Origin: UKL13-3 sp040387195
GTDB lineage: Bacteria > Bacteroidota > Bacteroidia > UKL13-3
Assembly (NCBI GenBank): GCA_040387195.1
Contig: JAZKEF010000002.1
Coordinates: forward strand, 124,001 to 188,000
DNA length: 64,000 nucleotides
Direction of reading: 5' to 3'
In this document: positions 1 through 7,636 of the stretch, piece after piece
Layout: each line of letters opens with the position of its first letter
How positions within the stretch are numbered: position 1 is the first letter of the stretch
Notes under the pieces: generated by a model
What the model was told of the DNA's origin: nothing
What the model saw: the letters and a program-made list of their open reading frames with translations, nothing else
Databases searched by the model: none
Translations under genes and position numbers: made by a program

Positions 1-417
1 AAAGTAGACAGAAGCGCTGCTTATGCTACCCGTCACATTGCGAAAAATCTTGTTGCTGCAGGTTTGTGTTCTGAAGTGTTGGTGCAGGTTTCCTATGCAA
101 TTGGTGTGAAAGAGCCAATGGGTATTTACATTAACACTTATGGTACTGCCAAGGTGAAAATGACAGATGGTGAAATCGCTAAGAAAGTAGAGAAAATTTT
201 TGACATGACTCCTTACGGTATCGAAACACGTTTGAAACTGCGTAACCCGATCTATAGCGAAACAGCTGCATATGGTCATATGGGCCGCAAAAACGAAATC
301 GTAACCAAAGTGTTTACTTCACCTGATGGTAAAAAATTGACCAAAAAAGTTGAGTTGTTTACCTGGGAAAAATTAGACTATACAGATAAAGTGAAAAAAG
401 CATTCGGATTGAAATAA
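1..417 (+). CDS. metK: S-adenosylmethionine synthetase, C-terminal part (cut by window edge)
   Basis: The frame is open from the first base and ends at TAA 415-417, giving the last 138 residues of MetK, which makes S-adenosylmethionine from methionine and ATP. The opening KVDRSAAYATRHIAKNLVAA and the following VQVSYAIGVKEP are the strongly conserved C-terminal-domain signature of the family. The N-terminal and central domains lie outside the window. A strong hairpin terminator follows 20 bases after the stop. Identification is secure from sequence; the start cannot be seen. Confidence 0.97.
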   Translation, partial: KVDRSAAYATRHIAKNLVAAGLCSEVLVQVSYAIGVKEPMGIYINTYGTAKVKMTDGEIAKKVEKIFDMTPYGIETRLKLRNPIYSETAAYGHMGRKNEIVTKVFTSPDGKKLTKKVELFTWEKLDYTDKVKKAFGLK

Positions 418-437
418 TCGTTGCTTTGTTATCCAAC

Positions 438-475
438 AAAAAGCCCCGGATGAAAAGAATCATCCGGGGCTTTTT
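438..475. terminator. Bidirectional intrinsic terminator between metK and the PNGase F-like gene
   Basis: A perfect 15-bp inverted repeat, AAAAAGCCCCGGATG at 438-452 and its complement at 461-475, has an 8-base loop and a T run on either strand. It lies between two convergent genes and should serve both. Confidence 0.9.
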
Positions 476-498
476 GTATTATTTAATTCTAAGAAGAC

Positions 499-1863
499 TT
501 ACTTCTTTATAAACGATTTTACAGTATAATCTCCAGTTACAAGTTCAACCTTCACATAATAAATCCCTTCGGCCAATGTCTCAACATTTAACTCGTTTGT
601 ATTTGCTGTGAGCACTTGCTTACCGATACTGTTGTATACCGATAGTTTAGTAATATCTATTTCGGAAGATACTTTGATGATACCGCCATTTGCTGGATTA
701 GGATATACTACAACGTTCTCCAGTAATGCATTCAACTCCGATACTCCTGCAACAAATTCCGATTTTCCCTGAACATAAACTGATAACGGAAAATTGCCAT
801 CTGCGCCCTGAAATAAGGCACTTGGTACTTCAATTTTAAATGTATGTGCACCGGCATCTAACGTTCCCAAATAAATAATGCGTGTTGGAATGTAAGCACC
901 CGGACACCAGTTGCTGAATGATTGCCACTGCTCATCGGTTCTGGGTGATGGGCCATAGATCCCGTTTGCCTGCGTATTATATTTACGATAAGGCTCACAG
1001 GTTTCAAAACCAGGCAGGTAATCCAACACGGAAACACCATCGGCATACACAGAATGAACCCGTCTGTTATATTCTTCCCCGTTAGTACCTGCTCCGTGAT
1101 TGGAGGTAATCAGGTATACTTTGGTGTGGTATGTTTTTACAGGCAATGTATACGAAATCGTTTTAACCGTTTCCCCAAGAACATCCGTTGCTTTAGCCTG
1201 ATAGTTGTTAAAGTCCAATTGATTTCCCAGTGCCACCAACACATTATTGCTTTGAACAGCGGCTGAAGTTGTTGATGTAAAATCAACGGACCCAAAAAAC
1301 ACATCTGCTCTCCCTGCACAACCTGTAATTTGTGTATGCGCAGCGTAAGGCACACCAAACACATCCAACTCACACCAAACATCAAAGCTATCGGTTACCT
1401 TTTTTTCGTTGAGTATGGCTGCAATATTGTTAATCTCATATACATATGGAACTGTATCCGGTTTTTTATTCTTGTTCATAAAAGGCGTAATGAAACGGGC
1501 AATTTCTATGCGTCTTGTACTATCCGGATTGTATGTGGTTTGTCCTTTGGGAACAAATGCCAGGCTCACATGTCCGCCTCTGTCGTAATTATCACACGAT
1601 GCTTTTATCAATACTTTCATTGCTAAATCGGTACCCACGGATGCAAGCTGGGCGGGAGTAAATTTTTTGGTAACCAACGAGGTTCTTAATCTTACTACAC
1701 CTGCACTGGGAGGCAATGAATCATTGTATTTTGCCAATTGCCCGTTTGCATAACCATCAATAAACAATTCGTTATCGAAAACCTTGAAGGTGGTTTGTGC
1801 CGTAAGCTGAAAGCCAACCATTAAACAGGCAAGGCTTACTAAAAATGTTCTGTTACGTTTCAT
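499..1863 (-). CDS. Secreted PNGase F-like glycoamidase with type IX sorting domain
   Basis: Predicted secreted peptide-N-glycosidase, cutting N-glycans from glycoproteins outside the cell. A signal peptide ends near LTAQ (residues 20-24). The body follows Elizabethkingia PNGase F as I remember it: CDNYDR (about 90-95), EIARFITPF (about 120-129), a WCEL segment (about 163-166), NGEEYNRRVH (about 261-270) and NWCPGAYIPTRI (about 318-329). The Asp/Glu residues in CDNYDR, WCEL and NGEEY are candidates for the catalytic trio (D60, E118, E206 in PNGase F). The last 75 residues (VVYPNPANG to SFIKK) are a Por/T9SS sorting domain. The start is ATG at 1863; the upstream TTG at 1866 is less likely. It is a single gene. 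Catalysis is inferred from motifs only. Confidence 0.8.
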   Translation of the reverse strand: MKRNRTFLVSLACLMVGFQLTAQTTFKVFDNELFIDGYANGQLAKYNDSLPPSAGVVRLRTSLVTKKFTPAQLASVGTDLAMKVLIKASCDNYDRGGHVSLAFVPKGQTTYNPDSTRRIEIARFITPFMNKNKKPDTVPYVYEINNIAAILNEKKVTDSFDVWCELDVFGVPYAAHTQITGCAGRADVFFGSVDFTSTTSAAVQSNNVLVALGNQLDFNNYQAKATDVLGETVKTISYTLPVKTYHTKVYLITSNHGAGTNGEEYNRRVHSVYADGVSVLDYLPGFETCEPYRKYNTQANGIYGPSPRTDEQWQSFSNWCPGAYIPTRIIYLGTLDAGAHTFKIEVPSALFQGADGNFPLSVYVQGKSEFVAGVSELNALLENVVVYPNPANGGIIKVSSEIDITKLSVYNSIGKQVLTANTNELNVETLAEGIYYVKVELVTGDYTVKSFIKK

Positions 1864-1950
1864 CAAATTTTGAATTTATGGGTCGAAGATATTCAAAATA
1901 CGATGGCAGAAAATGACACAAAGATGTAGGTTATCCAAATGGTGGTAATA

Positions 1951-1972
1951 AAAAACCATCCCTGAAGGACGG
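1951..1972 (-). terminator. Terminator after the GIN-domain gene
   Basis: On the minus strand CCGTCC pairs with GGATGG (one G-U pair) around a 5-base loop and is followed by six T residues. It lies 40 bases past the stop at 2011. Confidence 0.6.
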
Positions 1973-2010
1973 CTTCTTATTTATTTTTTATTGTCTTTTA
2001 TCAGAATGTC

Positions 2011-3504
2011 TTAAAATCCAATAAGCGTTATTCCTGCCGAAAACAATCTTACATCAGGTGATTTTGAAGAGTTGAAGTAGGGGGTAAGAGAATAATTGGC
2101 AAAGAACTTAATTCTGTCGTAACCCATTCTCACAGTACCGTCAACCCTGAATGCGTTGATATTAAAGTCATCATCCATTTCAACCCTGTTATCATACCCA
2201 CCGGAAGAGGTTTCGGTAACCACAGTTGAGGTAACTACATAATGAATGATTGCACCGGCTGCGATATGAAACCCTCCTTTTGCTTTTTTATGTGATCCCG
2301 GAGCAAATTTTATAAGTAGGGGAGCAGTGATGTCAAATGTATAAAGCTTGTTGAGGCTCAGGTTTGTTCCGGCTGCAGGAGAAGTTGCCGTTAAGCTATC
2401 AGCATTCGGAGTCAAATAATCATTTCCGTCCAAATGAATATTGTTCCACACAATTCCTAAACCGGTTGTAAGCGCCAGTTTATTCTTAATAATATGTGCA
2501 TCCAAATCGGGAGTATTGAGTGCAAAAAACCACGATTTCCCAATACTGGATTCCAAAAACTTATGAGAAACTGGCATATTGAAATTTATGGATGGTGTTG
2601 CAAACCCTTGAACTCCAAGCTCAAACCCTCCCCATACCGATTTCATTTTGCGCTGGCGATCTTTCTTCCCTTCTTCTCCATGTGCCTTCTCTTTGTGCTT
2701 ATCTTCAATAATCATCAGCTTACGTTTACCAATTTTCACACGAGTTGTATCTCCGTCATTGTGCAGTTCTTTCTCAATTTCTTCCGTAATCTCTTCCCTA
2801 ATTCCTCCTGCAATACCATTATAATCCTCACCCTCTTTTGCTCCTTTGATGCTCGCTAAACCATCTATTGAAAAGTTCCTGTTTTGAGGGTCGCCTTTAA
2901 ATCGAATAGAACTTGCACCGTCTGCCTTGGCATTTAAAGTTTGTAGTGCCTGAACCCTAGCCTTGGCTGCCCCGTCAGCCTCAATGGTGAGTTGCTGACA
3001 AACAAGTTCCTCTCCTTTAATATTGGCCGCACCATCTATTCTCATTGATGCGGTTGCTGTGGTTCCGGATATATACAATACTGAGGCACCATCTGCATCA
3101 AGTATTAAATTTGTTGCATTCACTACCAGCTTTGCTTTTCCCCTGCCATCCACTTTAACGGTTAAATTAGACGTTTTTATCGTATCCAGTGATTCCAATG
3201 CTGCAGCGTCATTCACCCTGATTGATTCTATGTTTTTGGCAAACAATTTTATCTTCCGTCCCATTGAATGATCATGACTCAAAATGATGGTTTGATTGTT
3301 TACCTTAACCGGGAACTCGGCTGATGGACCATCTTCGATATATATCGAGTAACGGTCGGCTATCACCAGCTCAACCTGTACATCATCATTCACCATAATT
3401 TTATTAAACTCAGGTAAAGGCTGACTGTTTTGGCCTGAAGCCGATTTGATAATAACAATCGGAGCTCCTAACAACACAATTAATTTTACAACTATTGATT
3501 TCAT
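2011..3504 (-). CDS. GIN-domain (DUF2807) protein with C-terminal outer-membrane barrel
   Basis: Exported 497-residue protein of unknown substrate. After a signal peptide (residues 1-24), residues about 33-220 form the repetitive beta-solenoid of the DUF2807 'head GIN' domain, with repeating units such as LDADGAS, RIDGAANIKG, IEADGAAKA and AKADGASS. A charged linker follows (about 235-285, rich in E, K and H), then about 200 residues with alternating aromatic pattern ending in F, typical of a Bacteroidota outer-membrane barrel. It is the last gene of a sigma / anti-sigma / GIN unit (63 bases after the anti-sigma gene), so it is the likely output or surface sensor of that pair. Function in adhesion is only a family-level guess. 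Confidence 0.75.
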   Translation of the reverse strand: MKSIVVKLIVLLGAPIVIIKSASGQNSQPLPEFNKIMVNDDVQVELVIADRYSIYIEDGPSAEFPVKVNNQTIILSHDHSMGRKIKLFAKNIESIRVNDAAALESLDTIKTSNLTVKVDGRGKAKLVVNATNLILDADGASVLYISGTTATASMRIDGAANIKGEELVCQQLTIEADGAAKARVQALQTLNAKADGASSIRFKGDPQNRNFSIDGLASIKGAKEGEDYNGIAGGIREEITEEIEKELHNDGDTTRVKIGKRKLMIIEDKHKEKAHGEEGKKDRQRKMKSVWGGFELGVQGFATPSINFNMPVSHKFLESSIGKSWFFALNTPDLDAHIIKNKLALTTGLGIVWNNIHLDGNDYLTPNADSLTATSPAAGTNLSLNKLYTFDITAPLLIKFAPGSHKKAKGGFHIAAGAIIHYVVTSTVVTETSSGGYDNRVEMDDDFNINAFRVDGTVRMGYDRIKFFANYSLTPYFNSSKSPDVRLFSAGITLIGF

Positions 3505-3567
3505 AATTTATGTATTTTAAACTTAGTACGAACAAGCAAATGAAAAGTTACATGTACTTGTTCCTTT

Positions 3568-4569
3568 TTATTTTGATTTAGACCATTCAAATTTCAATCC
3601 TCTTATCTTAAACCGGTTGATTTTCCCGCTGGTCGAGTCTTTCTCAAGGCTCACTCCTGCGGCCCTGTTAACGGCTTCAAATAGGGTATATGTTTTTATT
3701 CCAAGTTGCTGGGCTCCACTATTAATACCCATTGCTGCCAGCGTTCTGAGATTGGTGAAGCCATCTTCTGTCTTATTGGCTAACTGTGGTTGAGCATATG
3801 ATAACAATGCTGACACATCGTTGAGCTCTTCCTCAATCATCGGTTGTTGAGCTGTTACCTGAAGTAACCTCCTTTCCTGTATTGGTACAAACTCCGTATG
3901 ATTCAGTTCTATGCTGTTTGGAGTAAATCCTTCCACTTCCAAAACATTCGGTATATGTTTTACGATATCACTGGATGATTGTTTTGTTTGAAGGTTTTCA
4001 CCGACTCCTGTTTTTGAGGGTTGTGGTTTTTGAGACAATGAAACTGTTGGTTGTTCATGGTTGTTTATGGCAATTTTTGTACCCAAAAGATACCATCCGA
4101 CAGTAAGGGTGAGCAGCAAAACGGCGGCAACCCGCATAACTGTATTTCTATGCACAATCCAAATACTTCCCCTTTTCAGTGATTGTTTATCCTTGCATAC
4201 GATGGAATAGTCAGGTTGTAAAATGGTTTGCGCAAACAATTCCTGTTCTTTTATCAACTCAGGATACAACTGCATTCCTCTTGCGAGTGTTGCTGCTCCT
4301 TCTTTATGTAAAGATCCTTCAAGCTTGTCAATTAACAACGGTTCGTATTCTGTTTTGATCTGTTCAAACTCCTTTTGTTTAAGATGTGTAAACAACTGAG
4401 GGGCTTCCGGCAAACCCGAAATACTGATTGCCGCAACACCTTCAAATTCGGTTTTGATATCCGGATGTTGTTCCAGAAACAATAATACCTCCGACACCTG
4501 TATAGCATCCAGTTTGCCATCCAGGTAATCCATCAGGAATAATTCATAATTGTTTCTGTCAATGTTCAT
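3568..4569 (-). CDS. Membrane anti-sigma factor-like protein
   Basis: This 333-residue protein is translated directly after the ECF sigma factor (ATGA overlap, 4566-4569). The N-terminal 140 residues are cytoplasmic and acidic; the start NYELFLMDYLDGKL resembles the N-termini of Bacteroidota anti-sigma proteins. One membrane span lies at about 144-163 (VMRVAAVLLLTLTVGWYLLG). The remaining 170 residues would be periplasmic, with a conserved-looking end (FKIRGLKFEWSKSK). I see no zinc-binding HxxxCxxC. The role is inferred from position and topology. The sigma factor is presumably held at the membrane until a periplasmic cue arrives. Confidence 0.75.
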   Translation of the reverse strand: MNIDRNNYELFLMDYLDGKLDAIQVSEVLLFLEQHPDIKTEFEGVAAISISGLPEAPQLFTHLKQKEFEQIKTEYEPLLIDKLEGSLHKEGAATLARGMQLYPELIKEQELFAQTILQPDYSIVCKDKQSLKRGSIWIVHRNTVMRVAAVLLLTLTVGWYLLGTKIAINNHEQPTVSLSQKPQPSKTGVGENLQTKQSSSDIVKHIPNVLEVEGFTPNSIELNHTEFVPIQERRLLQVTAQQPMIEEELNDVSALLSYAQPQLANKTEDGFTNLRTLAAMGINSGAQQLGIKTYTLFEAVNRAAGVSLEKDSTSGKINRFKIRGLKFEWSKSK

Positions 4570-5051
4570 ATTACGCTATCTAAACTTCCGATATACTCTT
4601 TTAAAAATACGCGTGCCCGATAAATGTAAACCTTCACCTGGCTCTCGTTCAGGTTGGTGATCGCTCCGATCTCTTCATAACTATATCCCTCATAATCGCG
4701 CAATACAATAACGGAGCGCTGAATCTCGGGTAACTTGCCCAATGCCTCATTCAATACCGTTTTGATATCCGTAAACCCATTTTGGGTCACATAATGAATT
4801 TCATTCACCTGTTCAAAATCGCCCTGAAATTTTTCCCTCCTGATTACATCAATCATGGTATTGTATGCCGTGGTAAACAAGTATGATTTTACTTTGGCAG
4901 CATCCAACTCAGTCACTTTCATCCATACCTTTTCGTATGTATCCTGCACAATATCACGCGCCTTATCCGTATCACGGATATTCTTCACAATAAACCGGTA
5001 TACATTATCGGCATATTGATCTACGCAAGTGTTGAATTCTGTAACTGTCAT
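4566..5051 (-). CDS. ECF-family RNA polymerase sigma factor
   Basis: At 161 residues this has the usual ECF length. Region 2 spans about 10-75 (YADNVYRFIVKNI, ARDIVQDTYEKVWMKV, SYLFTTAYNTMIDVIRREK). Region 4 spans about 105-160 (LPEIQRSVIVLRDYEGYSYE, then NESQVKVYIYRARVFLKEYI helix-turn-helix). It is the first gene of the unit 5051 to 2011 (sigma, anti-sigma, GIN/barrel). Which genes it activates cannot be read from the window; autoregulation of this operon is typical of the class. Confidence 0.92.
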   Translation of the reverse strand: MTVTEFNTCVDQYADNVYRFIVKNIRDTDKARDIVQDTYEKVWMKVTELDAAKVKSYLFTTAYNTMIDVIRREKFQGDFEQVNEIHYVTQNGFTDIKTVLNEALGKLPEIQRSVIVLRDYEGYSYEEIGAITNLNESQVKVYIYRARVFLKEYIGSLDSVI

Positions 5052-5180
5052 TGGTGTGCGGGTGTGTTACGGATCAGCATAGCCAAAAGTTACACCCTTT
5101 TTATTCAATTCATCAACTATTTGACAATCAAATAAATAATTTAAAACCCGCAATATCAAATTTGGATGGTACAAAGCAAA

Positions 5181-5217
5181 AAACGGCCGTACTGAGTTTT
5201 ACTCGGTACGGCCGTTT
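5181..5217 (-). terminator. Terminator after the repeat-rich secreted protein gene
   Basis: A 12-bp perfect stem (AAACGGCCGTAC / GTACGGCCGTTT), extended by four more pairs with one wobble, is followed on the minus strand by TTTTTT. It starts 20 bases after the stop at 5237. Confidence 0.9.
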
Positions 5218-5236
5218 AAGAGGTAAATGGTTTGGG

Positions 5237-7342
5237 TTATTGTCCCAGTTTAACCAATCGAATGGTGTTCACTTTATCCTCTTGTGCAATTTTCATAATA
5301 TACACCCCTTCGGCATATTCCGACCCGATTGTTGAATGCATGGCTGAACCATCAATCAGGATTGACTCAATAAGTTTTCCTTTTAAATCATATACAGTGA
5401 TATAGTATGGCGCTGTTGATTCACTTGATAATTTGATGTTAAATGCTCCTGTACCCGGATTCGGGTATACGTTTACATCAAATGCCTTAGATGCCAAATC
5501 CGATTCTACAGAAGTAATGTTTGTTTTAGCAAGCACCGTATTGCAGGTTGTGGTTGTATTCCAGTATACGTTTACATAATCTCTTATTTCAATTTTCCGT
5601 CCTATGAACATGCCTTTCATCATAACGGATTCACATTCTTTCCCTCTTACCAATATATCATCCTTGGCATATACATTGGCTACCACTTTAGAGCCCTCCT
5701 TAATATTGAGTTTCCCTTCAACGTACATGGTTACCAAAACCGGGTTCACCGAATTAAAATTAACCCAAGGTTTGATGTCAACGTTGTCGCAAACCCTTAC
5801 CGTGGCACATGCTGCAAAGTTTACAACCGCACCATCTTCAATCACCAGGTTCTTGATATACAATTGTGGGCTGGTAAACGTAACTGTTGCGTGTGGGCCA
5901 ATCGTTACATTTTCCATAATGTTATCTGTAATAACCACTGTTGCATCATGTGGCACTGACTTGTTATTTCCGCAGCCGCAATACGGATTGTAAAAGAACG
6001 GTGGTAAAATGCTGCTGGGAACAGGTGAACATATTTTAGTAGTAACTATTGAACAATCAGATACATTAATTTCGTGTGCTCTTACAAACGTGCCGGGAGC
6101 ATTCACAAAGGAGTAATCCGTAACGATAACTTTTCCGTTTACATCCGTGTTTCCCACACCTCCATTAAATACGGTTACCCTATTTTTCAATTCTACCTTA
6201 TCATCGGTTGCAAGGATGGTATAGGATGATAACAGAACAGCTGCATCATAGTTCACTGTGATAGATGCTGTTGCCTGACAGCCTCCTGCATTCGTTGCCT
6301 TCACCGTATAGGTTCCGGAAGCATAGACTGAATATGTGGCAGTTGACGGTCCGTTTACCCAATAATAACTTGTAGCAGTGGGAGAGCTTGCCGTTAATAC
6401 AATGGCTCCTCCTTGTGTTAAACCTTGTTGTAGTCCTTGCGTAATACTTACGGTTGGCAACACTCCTGTAACCGTTACAACAGCTGTTGTGGTTGATACG
6501 TTTCCATTAACATCTGTTACCGTTAAGGTTACTGTATTGTTACCAATATTGCTGCAGGTAAACACACAGGGCGTAACTTTTAGTTTTGCGATGCCACATA
6601 CATCACTGGAACCGTTATCGATTTGTTCAGGAGTGATGGTTACAGTACCATTTACCAATGCAACGGTGATATTTTGTGCAATGGCTACAGGTGGCGTTTG
6701 ATCAACAACTGTTATGGCAACTACGTTCATGGTTGAATTTCCATTCACATCTGTTACCGTTAAGGTTACCATATTTACACCGGCATCGCTACAGGTAAAA
6801 TTTGTTTTGGATAATGTTCTGCTTGCTATCCCACAGGCATCAATTGCCGCTGTGATTGCCGCACTTGCTGTTGTTGAACCTGTTCCGGCTGCATTCAGTA
6901 TAACGGTTACACTTTTTGAGATGAGAAGAGGATTCATCACATCTATTACGGTTACAATTGCGTCAGCAGTTGATACATTCCCGTTCACATCGGTAACAGT
7001 TAAGGTTACAGGGTTTGCGCCAACATGGCTGCAGTCGAAATCTGTTTGTGATAATGTAATACTTGCTATTCCACTTTCATCACTTGAGCCATTGTTAACA
7101 GCAGCTGCCGTGGTTGAACCGTTTCCGCCTCCATCGAGATGAACCGTTACATCCTGTGCAATAGCTATTGGAGGAATGGTATCGGTTGTTTGCGAACGGG
7201 CATCACCCGCACGGAAAAGTAATAAGATGAGTAAAAGATAAATGTACTTTGAGAATCCCATAGTTGGAGTCTTCTTTGCGCGCATAGCGATAGCTGTACC
7301 CGATGCATTATATGCATGGGTAAAATGTAATTGTTTCATCAT
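5237..7342 (-). CDS. Secreted repeat protein with type IX sorting domain
   Basis: Large extracellular protein of unknown function. The hydrophobic signal segment is at residues 32-44 (KYIYLLLILLLF). Because it sits far from M1, the true start may be the ATG at 7285 or 7261. Three tandem Ig-like units (residues about 57-134, 137-213, 217-292) each end in TLTVTDVNGN and each contain a conserved Cys, as in HYR/PKD-type surface repeats. A fourth, diverged Ig-like unit follows (about 295-365). A central part with beta-helix character (about 430-600, with CGCG and several Cys) precedes a C-terminal Por sorting domain (VYPNPGTGAFNI to LVKLGQ). Adhesive or structural use at the surface is inferred. 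It stands alone with its own terminator. Confidence 0.75.
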   Translation of the reverse strand: MMKQLHFTHAYNASGTAIAMRAKKTPTMGFSKYIYLLLILLLFRAGDARSQTTDTIPPIAIAQDVTVHLDGGGNGSTTAAAVNNGSSDESGIASITLSQTDFDCSHVGANPVTLTVTDVNGNVSTADAIVTVIDVMNPLLISKSVTVILNAAGTGSTTASAAITAAIDACGIASRTLSKTNFTCSDAGVNMVTLTVTDVNGNSTMNVVAITVVDQTPPVAIAQNITVALVNGTVTITPEQIDNGSSDVCGIAKLKVTPCVFTCSNIGNNTVTLTVTDVNGNVSTTTAVVTVTGVLPTVSITQGLQQGLTQGGAIVLTASSPTATSYYWVNGPSTATYSVYASGTYTVKATNAGGCQATASITVNYDAAVLLSSYTILATDDKVELKNRVTVFNGGVGNTDVNGKVIVTDYSFVNAPGTFVRAHEINVSDCSIVTTKICSPVPSSILPPFFYNPYCGCGNNKSVPHDATVVITDNIMENVTIGPHATVTFTSPQLYIKNLVIEDGAVVNFAACATVRVCDNVDIKPWVNFNSVNPVLVTMYVEGKLNIKEGSKVVANVYAKDDILVRGKECESVMMKGMFIGRKIEIRDYVNVYWNTTTTCNTVLAKTNITSVESDLASKAFDVNVYPNPGTGAFNIKLSSESTAPYYITVYDLKGKLIESILIDGSAMHSTIGSEYAEGVYIMKIAQEDKVNTIRLVKLGQ
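6467..7174 (-). repeat. Three tandem ~230-bp Ig-like coding repeats
   Basis: Three consecutive units inside the gene at 5237-7342 code for about 77 residues each. They share nearly identical DNA over the TVTDVNGN segment (around 6510, 6745 and 6990). They are protein-domain repeats, not a mobile or CRISPR array. Confidence 0.8.
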
Positions 7343-7636
7343 AATTGAGCTTAAATACTCAAACTACGACCGTACTTAACTATGAACTATTGACTGAGCA
7401 CTCCTGAATAAGGAGGCTTATGAAAGTGCACTTTTCAATGACAACATGTAAAGAGTTTACGTATCCCGGATGCGTAATTTAAGTGGTTTTGGTTGATTAG
7501 TTTTGACGCAAATAAATCACTGTGTTTCCGGCTTTTAAAATTTATTTTTCGTTCGTCATAACCACCTGTTTGGCCACATTTTCACCCCTGCAACTCATCA
7601 TTCATTCACACTCGCACACATTCCGTTTACTACCGT
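7343..7636. other. Intergenic region between two minus-strand genes
   Basis: No reading frame or RNA gene is supported here. The region holds a short CTCCT/AGGAG hairpin (about 7401-7415), a near-palindrome TGAAAGTGCACTTTTCA at 7421-7437 that could be an operator for the upstream-facing gene, and a few words of the ATGAACTATTGA repeat type (about 7381-7395). I could not fix a promoter. Confidence 0.5.

Noticed and set aside
6378..7142. Two long plus-strand frames opposite the Ig-like repeats
   Set aside because: Low-complexity V/T/S/P composition produced by the antisense of the repeat units.
6467..7174. Regularly spaced repeats that might be a CRISPR array
   Set aside because: The units are ~230 bp, keep the reading frame and encode Ig-like domains.
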